Origin: RGIG6178 sp045118975
Lineage (GTDB): Bacteria; Bacillota_I; Bacilli_A; RFN20; DUOF01
Reading direction: 5' to 3'
Length of the DNA: 64,000 nucleotides
Assembly: GCA_045118975.1 (NCBI GenBank)
Contig: JBGVCT010000003.1
Span: 124,001 to 188,000, forward strand
The first letter of the stretch is position 1; each line of letters starts with the position of its first letter. Of this stretch, positions 16,508-24,914 are shown piece after piece. Position numbers and translations under genes: made by a program. The notes beneath the pieces are model-generated. The model was given only the letters and a program-made list of their open reading frames with translations. It was not told where the DNA came from and ran no database searches.

Positions 16508-18391
16508 ATGAAATTTGATGTGAATAATTTTGTTAGAGGAATTATTGTTTTTGTTGCAATTTTTATATTTTCTTTTGTGGAGTATAACAATGTTAATTTT
16601 TTATTAAGCTATCCATTAACAATGGTTTTATTGTTATATGATGAAAAATTTTATTTTGCTGGTGTATTAGCAATGATTCTTTCTGCGTTTATCATCGACT
16701 CTAAATATGATGTGTTATCTTTGATCTTTGGAGTTGTTTCTACGATTGCTATATTTTATGTATTAAGAAATCGCAAAAAAGCACTATATCTAGCACCTGT
16801 TGTTTCATCGGTGTTATTTGGTTTATTTCACTCTATTTTGTTAAATAAAGATTCATATACAGTATTACTAGTTGCTTTACTTTTTGGATTATTTGGATAC
16901 TTTTTGTCAAAAATCTATTTAAAAATGAAGTTCAAAGTGGAAAAAACAATCACATATGGAGAGTTTCTTGTGGCCTCGCTTCTTTTGAGTTTTATATTAT
17001 TAAATTCATCGGTATCAATATTTTCGAGTGTAGATATCGATTTAATACTTGTTTGTTTATTGTCATATGTGATTATAAAAGTTCACACTTCTACGGGTAT
17101 TTTGTGTTGCTTTTGTAATTCTTTTTTCTATTCACTTAATGGTAAAATTATTCCACAAGTTTTAATTTTAATGACTTTATTATTTATTGTTCCTAAAATA
17201 AAAAAACACCCCAAAACCGGTGCTGTTTTATATTTATCTGTATTACTTGTGGCGTCAGCGTTACTTAAAAACTATTCCTATTTAAATGAAGCAATTATAT
17301 TTTCTGGTTTAGTTATATTTATTAACCCAAACATATTTGTCAAAGCACAAAAATATATAGTTGATTCAAAAGATTATAAAATTAGGGAATATAAAGAAAG
17401 ATATAATATATTATTAAATAAAAATCAAAATATAGAATATCTTATAAATGTAGTGGAAGAAAAGATTAAAAGTAATAATAAGATGAGGAAAAAATATAGC
17501 GATAAAATTTTGCATAATTTAACTTTTTTAATGAATAAAGTAAGGCAAGAACCGCAACAAACTCCTAAAGATCTAATAATGACAGATTTAGAAGATATGG
17601 ATCTAGAAGTTATTGGATTGCGTGTTATTAAAAGCTACCAAGGAAATTATAAAATTGATATAGAAATCAGAAATTTTGATGACTATAACAAACTCATCTG
17701 TTGTTTTGAAAGAATAATTAAAAAGAATTTTATTTTGGTATCAGGAAAATATAATTTTTTAACAAACGTCACAAAATATACTTTTCAAAACAAAGAAAAT
17801 TATAAGTTTGATTATTACATTAAACAGAGGAGTTTCGATACAAAATGTGGAGATAATTACATGTGTTTTGAAACGGAAAATAAGAAATATTTTTTAGTTA
17901 GTGATGGTATGGGTCATGGTAAAAAAGCTGATGAGGATTCAAAATTTGCACTTATGTTACTAAGAAAGTTGATTGAGTTAGGAATGGGGGCAAGTGATGC
18001 AATAGAAGCGTGTAATGCACTAGTCTTTTCAAAAGATGATACCTATAATACTCTTGATTTATTAGAATATGATTCGTATTTAAATGAGCTTGTTTTATAT
18101 AAAAATGGAAGCGGAAATAGTTATATTTTATATAAAGATAATGTGGATAAATTAAATAGTGAGAGTCTACCATTGGGGATTGTTGATGAAATAAGTGTAA
18201 ATAAGATTTTAATTAACAATAGTGTTGAGAAAATCATATTAACAAGTGATGGAATTAATGTGAATGTTTCATCTATTATAAAAGAAAATAGCAAAAAAAC
18301 GCTCAAAGAAATGGTTGAGCAAATATTTATTCAACAAAAAACAATTGAAGATGACCAAACTATAATGGCTATAAGTGTTATAAAAAACTGA
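16508..18391 (+). CDS. spoIIE: Stage II sporulation protein E (SpoIIE) phosphatase
   Basis: 627 residues from ATG 16508 (GGGTGAT upstream); a GTG at 16496 is an alternative start. The N-terminal 280 residues hold about ten hydrophobic segments. A charged, helical middle part follows (about 290-400). The C-terminal PP2C-type domain has SDGMGHGKKADEDS near residue 465, NGSGNSY and LTSDGINV, which supply the metal-binding aspartates. SpoIIE dephosphorylates SpoIIAA to switch on sigma-F in the forespore. It is about 200 residues shorter than the Bacillus protein (827), mainly in the middle. The order spoIIE-tilS-ftsH-hslO agrees with Bacillus. A TTCGACA sequence (reverse of the Spo0A box) lies 41 bases upstream of the start. 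Confidence 0.88.
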   Translation: MKFDVNNFVRGIIVFVAIFIFSFVEYNNVNFLLSYPLTMVLLLYDEKFYFAGVLAMILSAFIIDSKYDVLSLIFGVVSTIAIFYVLRNRKKALYLAPVVSSVLFGLFHSILLNKDSYTVLLVALLFGLFGYFLSKIYLKMKFKVEKTITYGEFLVASLLLSFILLNSSVSIFSSVDIDLILVCLLSYVIIKVHTSTGILCCFCNSFFYSLNGKIIPQVLILMTLLFIVPKIKKHPKTGAVLYLSVLLVASALLKNYSYLNEAIIFSGLVIFINPNIFVKAQKYIVDSKDYKIREYKERYNILLNKNQNIEYLINVVEEKIKSNNKMRKKYSDKILHNLTFLMNKVRQEPQQTPKDLIMTDLEDMDLEVIGLRVIKSYQGNYKIDIEIRNFDDYNKLICCFERIIKKNFILVSGKYNFLTNVTKYTFQNKENYKFDYYIKQRSFDTKCGDNYMCFETENKKYFLVSDGMGHGKKADEDSKFALMLLRKLIELGMGASDAIEACNALVFSKDDTYNTLDLLEYDSYLNELVLYKNGSGNSYILYKDNVDKLNSESLPLGIVDEISVNKILINNSVEKIILTSDGINVNVSSIIKENSKKTLKEMVEQIFIQQKTIEDDQTIMAISVIKN

Positions 18392-18424
18392 ATAGTATGT
18401 TAATATTTAACTGGGTGAAGAAAA

Positions 18425-19651
18425 GTGAAAAAAGCTATGGTTGCAGTAAGTGGAGGTAGTGATTCACTTGCCTTGCTAGATATTTTGAGAAGAAAAAATG
18501 AATATACATTAATTGTAGTGCATGTTAATTATAATTATAGAGAGAGTGCATCTAGAGATGAAATTATTGTTAAAAAATATTGCGATGAACATAATATTAA
18601 ATACTATATAAAATCATTAAATAGCAATGAGGAAAAAGAAGGTAACTTTGAGGATTGGGCTCGTGTTGCTAGATACACATTCTTTAAGGAAATTTACGAT
18701 TTAGAAGAGTGTGAGTGCTTGTTTGTTGGGCATCATAAAGATGATTTTATTGAAACTTATTTGATGCAAAAAGCTAGAAATTCAGTTGTGGAATATTATG
18801 GAATAAATAAAGAAGTTGAACTTCAGGGTATGAGGGTTGTTAGACCGTTATTGTCATATACAAAAAAAGAATTGGAAAAATATTGTGAGGACAATAATAT
18901 TGAGTATGGAATTGATGAGACTAATTATGATTTAAATTATTCAAGGAATAATTTGAGAGCAAATATTATCAATTCAATGACGGATAGAGAAAAGGATCTA
19001 CTAATTGAAAAAATAGATAAACTTAATGAAAAAAGAAATGCTGAAGTGAATCTAGTAAAAGAAGCAAAACAAAAGTGTTTGTTAAATAAATCAACGTTAG
19101 ATTTAAAGTGTTTTAATGAATTAGAGTTAAACCTAAAAAAAGAAGTTTTATACTATTTCATAATAGATAATGTATACAAAAAAATATCTATTAAAGAGGG
19201 TAGGATTCTCGATATGATAAGGCAAATTTCCTCAGATAAACCAAACATTGTATTAGCTAAGTATGATAATTTAGTTGTTTATAAAGAATATGGGTATTTG
19301 CATATTCATGAAGATGAAGAAGAGTATTGTTATAAAATAGAAAATCTAGACAACACTAATATAGGAAATAGATTTGTTATTAGTGATTCGGGAAAGAAAC
19401 TTGAAAAGGTTGTAGTAAGGAAGGATGAATTTCCACTTTATCTAAAATCTTATGATGGGAAAAACAAAGATATTAACAGGATTTTTATAGATAAAAAGAT
19501 TCCGTTTAGAAAAAGGAAAAATTGGCCAGTAATAACTAATAAATTTGGGACTTTATTACTTGTTATAAATATCAAAAAGTTCTATAATATTTTAAGTAAT
19601 TTCTCTGAGGAAATTATTGAGTTTTATGTAAAAGAAAATAAAGGAGAATGA
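18425..19651 (+). CDS. tilS: tRNA(Ile)-lysidine synthetase TilS
   Basis: 408 residues from GTG 18425 with GGGTGAAG upstream. The N-terminal PP-loop SGGSDSLALL (residues 9-18) is the ATP pyrophosphatase signature, followed by HVNYNYRE and GHHKDDFIET, both typical of TilS. The C-terminal part (after 300) carries a TilS C-domain with DKKIPFRKRKNWPVI. The enzyme attaches lysine to C34 of the tRNA-Ile2 anticodon so that it reads AUA; this is essential in an AT-rich genome. Its stop TGA overlaps an in-frame ATG of ftsH, and the ftsH ribosome binding site lies inside tilS. Confidence 0.94.
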   Translation: MKKAMVAVSGGSDSLALLDILRRKNEYTLIVVHVNYNYRESASRDEIIVKKYCDEHNIKYYIKSLNSNEEKEGNFEDWARVARYTFFKEIYDLEECECLFVGHHKDDFIETYLMQKARNSVVEYYGINKEVELQGMRVVRPLLSYTKKELEKYCEDNNIEYGIDETNYDLNYSRNNLRANIINSMTDREKDLLIEKIDKLNEKRNAEVNLVKEAKQKCLLNKSTLDLKCFNELELNLKKEVLYYFIIDNVYKKISIKEGRILDMIRQISSDKPNIVLAKYDNLVVYKEYGYLHIHEDEEEYCYKIENLDNTNIGNRFVISDSGKKLEKVVVRKDEFPLYLKSYDGKNKDINRIFIDKKIPFRKRKNWPVITNKFGTLLLVINIKKFYNILSNFSEEIIEFYVKENKGE

Positions 19652-19653
19652 GT

Positions 19654-21678
19654 ATGGCTGAAATAAAGAAAAAGAAAAGCGCTTATGGGTTATTGGCTAT
19701 CTGGGGTGTTATCATAGCTTTAATAGTTGTTGCTATCATGATTTTTAATCAAGATGCTACAGTTAAAAAATATGATGAAGTTCAAGTGCTTGAAGCTTTA
19801 AGTGATCAAAATGAATGTGATAAAGATGGTGCTGCACCAGAGTGTAAACCAAGTTATTTGACTTTCGAATATATTACTGTTACAGAAAAGAATAGAGTTG
19901 TTGATATTAGTGGTTCTTATACAGACGCTGATGGAAAGAAAGTAAACTTTGTTGCTACAATTCCAAGTGTAAGCATGGAAAGATTAGTAGAGCAAATTAA
20001 CAAGAATACAACTTTAAATGCAGAAAATATTTTATATGAAGATGCATTTACTACTAATATTTGGGCAGATTTAGCAATATCTATACTTCCTCTTGTTGTG
20101 GTAGTTCTTGTGTTCTTCTTCTTATTTAATAAATTATTAAATAGTGCAGGAGGAGGAAAAGGCGGAGGCGGACCTCTTGATGTTGGTAAGAGTAGAGCTA
20201 GAAGAGAAGATTCTAGTAAAGTTAGATTTGATAATGTTGCAGGTTGTGTAGAAGAAAAAGAAGAAATGAAAGAACTTGTTGAATATTTAAAAAATCCTCA
20301 AAAGTTTGCTAAGATGGGCGCTAGAGTTCCTAAGGGTGTGTTACTAACAGGATCTCCAGGTACAGGTAAGACATTACTTGCTAAGGCAATTGCTGGAGAA
20401 GCAGGAGTTCCTTTCTTCTCAATTTCAGGTAGTGACTTTGTAGAAATGTATGTTGGTGTTGGTGCTAGTAGAGTTAGAGATATGTTCAGACAAGCTAAAC
20501 TAAATGCTCCTTGTATTATATTCATCGATGAAATCGATGCTGTTGGTAGACAAAGAGGTGCTGGTTTAGGTGGAGGACATGATGAAAGAGAACAAACACT
20601 TAACCAATTGCTTGTTGAAATGGATGGATTTAATGAAAATAGTGGAATTATTATAATCGCTGCTACTAATAGAAGCGATGTATTAGACCCTGCTTTATTA
20701 AGACCTGGAAGATTTGATAGACAAATTATTGTTAACTTACCTGATAAAAAAGGAAGAGAAGAAATTTTAAGAGTACATGCTAGAAACAAATTCTTTGAAG
20801 ATGATGTTAACTTTGCTAACATTGCAAAAAGAACACCTGGATTTAGCGGTGCGGAACTAGAAAATACATTGAATGAAGCTGCAATTTTAGCAGTAAGAGC
20901 AAATAAAGATAAGATTAGTATGGCTGATATTGATGAAGCTATAGATAGAGTAATGGGTGGTCCTGCTAAGAAGAGTAGAATCATTACTGAAAAAGAAAGA
21001 AGATGTGTTGCTTATCATGAAGCAGGACATGCTACTATTGGATTAAAAGTTAGAAATGCAAGCATAGTTCAAAAAGTAACTATTATCCCTAGAGGAGATG
21101 CTGGAGGATATGTATTAATGACTCCAGAACAAGATACAACTTTACAAACTGAAAGCGAATTAAAAGCTCAAATCATCAGTTTCTTAGGTGGTAGAGTAAG
21201 TGAAGAAATATTCTTTGGTGATGTTTCAACTGGAGCAAGTAATGATATTGAAAGAGCTACTAGAATAGCAAGAAGTATGGTTACTGAGCTTGGTATGTCA
21301 TCTTTAGGACCAATTCAATATGAGCAAGCTGGAGGAAATGTATTCTTAGGAAGAGATTATACTAACTCTAGAAAAATGTTCTCAAGCCAAGTTGGATTTG
21401 AAATCGATACTGCTGTTAGAAAAATCATTAATGAATGTCACGAAGTGTGTGAAAAGACACTAAGAGATAATAAAGATTTAGTTATAAAGATTGCAGAAGC
21501 ATTACTTGAAAGAGAAACATTAACTAGCGAAGAAATTTATGAAATCGCTGGAATGGAACCACCTTCATACGATGAAAAAGGTGTAAAAGTTGAAGAAACT
21601 AAAGTAGAAGAAAAACCTGTTGAAAAAGCAGAAAAGAAGAAAAAAACAAATGAAGCAAAGAACGAGAGTAACGAATAG
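19654..21678 (+). CDS. ftsH: ATP-dependent zinc metalloprotease FtsH
   Basis: 674 residues from ATG 19654, chosen because AAGGAG is 7 bases upstream; ATG 19648 is only one base from it. There are two membrane helices (about 12-32 and 140-163) flanking an extracytoplasmic domain, then a Gly-rich linker. The AAA module has Walker A GSPGTGKT at residue 233 (usually GPPGTGKT), Walker B IIFIDEIDAVG and the SRH with RPGRFDRQI. The zinc site HEAGH starts at residue 455. The C-terminal tail is Lys/Glu-rich. FtsH degrades membrane and regulatory proteins. Its position before hslO agrees with Bacillus. Confidence 0.97.
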   Translation: MAEIKKKKSAYGLLAIWGVIIALIVVAIMIFNQDATVKKYDEVQVLEALSDQNECDKDGAAPECKPSYLTFEYITVTEKNRVVDISGSYTDADGKKVNFVATIPSVSMERLVEQINKNTTLNAENILYEDAFTTNIWADLAISILPLVVVVLVFFFLFNKLLNSAGGGKGGGGPLDVGKSRARREDSSKVRFDNVAGCVEEKEEMKELVEYLKNPQKFAKMGARVPKGVLLTGSPGTGKTLLAKAIAGEAGVPFFSISGSDFVEMYVGVGASRVRDMFRQAKLNAPCIIFIDEIDAVGRQRGAGLGGGHDEREQTLNQLLVEMDGFNENSGIIIIAATNRSDVLDPALLRPGRFDRQIIVNLPDKKGREEILRVHARNKFFEDDVNFANIAKRTPGFSGAELENTLNEAAILAVRANKDKISMADIDEAIDRVMGGPAKKSRIITEKERRCVAYHEAGHATIGLKVRNASIVQKVTIIPRGDAGGYVLMTPEQDTTLQTESELKAQIISFLGGRVSEEIFFGDVSTGASNDIERATRIARSMVTELGMSSLGPIQYEQAGGNVFLGRDYTNSRKMFSSQVGFEIDTAVRKIINECHEVCEKTLRDNKDLVIKIAEALLERETLTSEEIYEIAGMEPPSYDEKGVKVEETKVEEKPVEKAEKKKKTNEAKNESNE

Positions 21679-21708
21679 TTACTCCTTTCTTTTGTTTGGA
21701 GGATTAAA

Positions 21709-22545
21709 ATGGATTATATATTTAGGGGATTAGGAAAAGATAAAAAGGTAAGAATATTTGGGATAGATGCATGTGAGAGTATTTCTTCCATATGTAAAAA
21801 CCACGAAACTTTACCTTTAACAACAATAGCATTTGCTAGATTTTTACTAGCAGGATCTATAATAGGTATATTAGAAAAAAACGGTGTAGGAGTAACACTT
21901 CAAATAAATAGTGATGGTCCAATAAAAAGTTTATTTATGCAAGCAAGTAGTGATGGATATATAAGAGGATACGTTACTAATCCAAGCGCTGATTTAGAAT
22001 TAAGTGAAGGAAAATACACTATTCAAAATGTTGTTGGAAATAATGGTGTTTTATCTGTTACAAAAGTAAATGAAGATGGTGTTGATTTTACAAGTGATGT
22101 GTTGCTTGCAAAATCAGATATTTCTCAAGATATAGCATACTATTTCTTTACTAGTGAGCAAATTCCTACAATTATAGATTTACATGTTACATTAGATGAT
22201 AATGGTATTGTAAATTGCGCAAAGGGATATCTTATTCAACTTATCACTGGATACGAGGAAGAAGATGTAACATTTTTAGAAAATTTAAAACTTGAAAATA
22301 TTACAGATGTAGAAACTAATATCAAATCTATGTTTGAAGATTTTGAAAAATTAGAAACAACAGAAATAAGAACTTTTTGCGATTGCTCTAAAAACAAGTT
22401 TGAAGGTGGGCTAGCAACATTAAGTGACTTTGACTTAAAGGATTTAGCTAAAGAAGAAGATATTGAGGTTGTTTGTCAATTTTGTAAAAGCAAATATATT
22501 TTCACAAAAGAAGATATAAATAATATTATTGATAATAGAAAATAA
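21709..22545 (+). CDS. hslO: Redox-regulated chaperone Hsp33
   Basis: 278 residues with TTGGAGGATT upstream. The N-terminal core has FARFLLAGSIIGIL and GPIKSLFMQASSDGYIRGYV, typical of Hsp33. The C-terminal redox switch has the four cysteines as CDC (in RTFCDCSK) and CQFC (in VVCQFCKSKY), which bind zinc when reduced and form disulfides under oxidative stress to activate the holdase. The length is slightly below the usual 290. It is the last gene of the spoIIE-tilS-ftsH-hslO run and ends at a bidirectional terminator shared with a convergent gene. Confidence 0.95.
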   Translation: MDYIFRGLGKDKKVRIFGIDACESISSICKNHETLPLTTIAFARFLLAGSIIGILEKNGVGVTLQINSDGPIKSLFMQASSDGYIRGYVTNPSADLELSEGKYTIQNVVGNNGVLSVTKVNEDGVDFTSDVLLAKSDISQDIAYYFFTSEQIPTIIDLHVTLDDNGIVNCAKGYLIQLITGYEEEDVTFLENLKLENITDVETNIKSMFEDFEKLETTEIRTFCDCSKNKFEGGLATLSDFDLKDLAKEEDIEVVCQFCKSKYIFTKEDINNIIDNRK

Positions 22546-22574
22546 AAAGATGAGCTGACTCATCTTTTTTTATT
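22546..22574. terminator. Bidirectional terminator between hslO and the methyltransferase
   Basis: Stem AAAGATGAG and CTCATCTTT around the loop CTGA (22546-22567), with T runs on the plus strand and A runs upstream, so it can work in both directions. The two genes converge here. Confidence 0.85.
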
Positions 22575-23385
22575 TTTCTATATGGAATACTTCAAGTCTA
22601 CTCATCTTATCTGCGAACACCTTCTTAAAGAAGTAAAATATTCTAAACGGCAAAGATAATTCTTTAACATATTGGTTTCTTTGATATGATAGTGTTTTTT
22701 TGTGTTTTATCTTTTCTGACATTGCTTCAATCACTTCTGGTTTTTTAAATCCGAATGAAAAATAAGCGTTAGTCCTTCGTAGTGTAGGGACGTGTTTTGA
22801 TACGGTTTTAACAAGTGGAGAAAAAGCATCAAAGATTATATCAACATCTTTAAAATATTGAGGTAGTGTTGAAAATACATGTTTATTGTCTTCTTCAGAT
22901 AAATACATAAAAAGCCCTTCTGCAATTATTAATGTTGGCTTTTTCAAATCTTCTGGATCAATTTTATCAATCCAAGTAAAATTACAAACATTGCTTTCAA
23001 TCATTTTATAATTTTTGGCGTTTTTATAGAATTTTTTTCTTAACTCTATAGTTCCATATAAATCTAAATCATACCATTTTACGTTTGGATCATTCATTCT
23101 TAAGTATCTAGAATCCAACCCGCAAGCCACTTGAATTACGGTACAATTACCATCGTGTTTGCGTATAAAATCTAGGGTATAGTCATCGATTAATTTTGCA
23201 CGAATAGTTAAAAATATTTGATTTGATTTTGTTGTTTTTAATTTTTTTTGGCTATATCCTGCAAGTTGAATAATTTCTTCGGCTTTTTCATCTTTGATAA
23301 TTAAACCTTGTCTAGACATATTGGCTCTTGAATATAAAGTTATAAGTAATGTAGATGCAGTAGATGATAAGTTTATAAATTCCAT
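22570..23385 (-). CDS. Class I SAM-dependent methyltransferase, leucine carboxyl methyltransferase-like
   Basis: 271 residues on the minus strand from ATG at 23385-23383, chosen because GGAGG lies six bases upstream; longer in-frame starts lack such a site. The SAM-binding part shows VIQVACGLDSRYLR, then WYDLDLYGTIELRKKF and a LIIAEGLFMYLSEED block. This arrangement is typical of the leucine carboxyl methyltransferase / TcmP-like family (PF04072). Members methylate carboxyl groups or small molecules; the substrate here cannot be told. It stands alone, convergent with hslO and divergent from the HU gene. Confidence 0.75.
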   Translation of the reverse strand: MEFINLSSTASTLLITLYSRANMSRQGLIIKDEKAEEIIQLAGYSQKKLKTTKSNQIFLTIRAKLIDDYTLDFIRKHDGNCTVIQVACGLDSRYLRMNDPNVKWYDLDLYGTIELRKKFYKNAKNYKMIESNVCNFTWIDKIDPEDLKKPTLIIAEGLFMYLSEEDNKHVFSTLPQYFKDVDIIFDAFSPLVKTVSKHVPTLRRTNAYFSFGFKKPEVIEAMSEKIKHKKTLSYQRNQYVKELSLPFRIFYFFKKVFADKMSRLEVFHIEK

Positions 23386-23462
23386 AAAAAACCTCCATAC
23401 AACCCTATGATACCCAAAAAAGCGAAAAAGTGCGATAAATAGAGGAAAAAAAGACAAAATCT

Positions 23463-23492
23463 TTGACTTATTTTCCTTTAATACGCTAATAT
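23463..23492 (+). promoter_or_regulatory. Promoter of the HU gene
   Basis: TTGACT (23463-23468), 18-base spacer, TAATAT (23487-23492). It lies between the divergent methyltransferase start and the HU start; AAGGAGGAAAAA precedes the ATG at 23520. Confidence 0.7.
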
Positions 23493-23519
23493 GTAATTAT
23501 CATATAAGGAGGAAAAAGT

Positions 23520-23789
23520 ATGAATAAAACTCAATTAATCGAATGCGTTGCTGCAGAAGCTAACGTAACTAAGAAAGTTGCTACTGAAACTGTAGAAGCT
23601 ACTCTTGCTGTTATTACTAAAGCATTAAACGATGGAGATAGCGTTAGAGTAACTGGATTCGGAAACTTCTTAGTAAAAGAAAGAAGAGAAAAAAGAGGAG
23701 TTAACCCAAGAACTGGTGAAGCTATGATTCACCCAGCAAAATCTTACGTTTCTTTCAAACCTAGCAAAAATTTAAAGGTAGAAGACTAA
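23520..23789 (+). CDS. hup: HU-family DNA-binding protein
   Basis: 89 residues, the usual HU length, starting MNKTQLIECVAAEANVTKK. The core GDSVRVTGFGNFLVKER and the DNA-binding arm RGVNPRTGEAMIHPAKSYV, ending FKPSKNLK, are fully typical. HU is an abundant dimer that bends DNA and compacts the nucleoid. It has its own promoter and terminator, so it is monocistronic. The codon use (GAA, GTT, AAC, ACT) looks optimised, as expected for a highly expressed gene, and the ribosome binding site is strong. Confidence 0.97.
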   Translation: MNKTQLIECVAAEANVTKKVATETVEATLAVITKALNDGDSVRVTGFGNFLVKERREKRGVNPRTGEAMIHPAKSYVSFKPSKNLKVED

Positions 23790-23798
23790 TAAAAATAA

Positions 23799-23825
23799 GG
23801 AGTGGCCTAGGCCACTTTTTTATTA
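23799..23825 (+). terminator. Terminator after the HU gene
   Basis: Palindrome AGTGGCCTAGGCCACT (23801-23816) followed by a T run. Confidence 0.88.
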
Positions 23826-23829
23826 AGTG

Positions 23830-24228
23830 ATGGATCTTACATCAACATTTATTGCAAGTATACTTTTTTGCTTTTTTGCTAGTAATTATTTTTCTAAATA
23901 TAAGCTAAAAGAAAACATTGTAAACAATCATTTGGTTCTATCTGTGATAACAGCTTCTATAAGTGAAGTTTTAATTTTGTGTGGACTTATATCAAATAAA
24001 ATTGTTTTTTTAATTATCGGTATTGTTTTCTTTAGTTTAATTTTACTTTTCCAAATATATGTTAGTATTATTACAATTAAATATTTAGATAAAAATAAAG
24101 GTGATAAAAACACCTTTGAATGTGTTGCTATAGGAATTAATAATATATTGTCTGTTATTGGGGCTGTATTAATTGTTGTTAAATATTTAATTGAATTAAT
24201 TTTTAAGGGAATATTATATAATGAATAG
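23830..24228 (+). CDS. Small multi-span membrane protein, unknown function
   Basis: 132 residues from ATG 23830; a GTG at 23827 is also possible. There is no convincing ribosome binding site, because the gene starts just after the HU terminator. Four hydrophobic segments are visible (about 2-20, 33-54, 57-82 and 105-127), separated by short lysine-rich loops. I do not recognise a family. It is followed after 11 bases by a YugP-type zinc peptidase and may be co-transcribed with it, possibly from read-through of the HU terminator. Confidence 0.5.
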   Translation: MDLTSTFIASILFCFFASNYFSKYKLKENIVNNHLVLSVITASISEVLILCGLISNKIVFLIIGIVFFSLILLFQIYVSIITIKYLDKNKGDKNTFECVAIGINNILSVIGAVLIVVKYLIELIFKGILYNE

Positions 24229-24239
24229 GGAGTGATTTT

Positions 24240-24914
24240 ATGTATTATACAGACTTACTATATATAATTATAATTACATTGTTATTTGCATCGGCACAAT
24301 TTGCTGTTAATAGTGCATATTCAAAATATTCAAGAATAAGAACAAATTGTGACAAAACAGGATATGATTTAGTAGAAGATATCAAATATCAAAAGAATTT
24401 ATCTCATATTAATGTTTACAAGGTTCCAGGACATTTAAATGACCATTATGATCCTAGAGATAAAAGTGTAGCGCTATCTGCTTCAAACTATGAAACAGCA
24501 ACAATAGCAGGTATTGCTGTTGCTGCTCATGAGATGGGGCATGCCATTCAAGATGCTGAGGGATATGGCTTTTTAAGATTTAGACAAGCAATTGCTAAAA
24601 GCAGTATTATAGCAAGTAATATATCTTGGATATTTATATATCTTGGATTCATTATTTGGAGTATGCCAGTTCTTATAATTGGTATTGCCTTATTTTCACT
24701 TGTTGTTCTATTTGAACTTGTTACATTGCCAGTAGAGTTAAATGCCTCTAAACGTGCTATGGCTTATTTAACATCAACAGGTAATTATAGTGATGAAGAA
24801 TTAAAAGGAGCTAGAAAAGTACTTAATGCTGCAGCTTTTACCTATGTTGCTGCTGCTATGGCTGGGGCACTACAATTATTAAGATTACTAGGAAGTTTAA
24901 GACGTAGCGACTAA
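24240..24914 (+). CDS. YugP-like membrane zinc metallopeptidase
   Basis: 224 residues with GGGAGTGA upstream. An N-terminal membrane helix (4-22) precedes a region with VYKVPGHLNDHYDPRDKSVA and the zinc motif AAHEMGHAIQDAE (HExxH near residue 99). Two more hydrophobic segments (about 125-165) and LPVELNASKRAM, which supplies the third zinc ligand region, follow. This is the neutral zinc metallopeptidase 2 family (PF04298, YugP). The function is poorly known; a role in membrane protein turnover is likely from the architecture. The stop overlaps that of the convergent PBP gene. Confidence 0.88.
   Translation: MYYTDLLYIIIITLLFASAQFAVNSAYSKYSRIRTNCDKTGYDLVEDIKYQKNLSHINVYKVPGHLNDHYDPRDKSVALSASNYETATIAGIAVAAHEMGHAIQDAEGYGFLRFRQAIAKSSIIASNISWIFIYLGFIIWSMPVLIIGIALFSLVVLFELVTLPVELNASKRAMAYLTSTGNYSDEELKGARKVLNAAAFTYVAAAMAGALQLLRLLGSLRRSD

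Noticed and set aside
4880..19660. Alternative genetic code with TGA as tryptophan
   Set aside because: recF, tadA and tilS end in TGA at the expected protein ends, and tryptophans in conserved proteins use TGG.
20298..20984. Minus-strand frame of 228 codons opposite ftsH
   Set aside because: A shadow of the conserved AAA+ domain; its product has no family features and no start signals.
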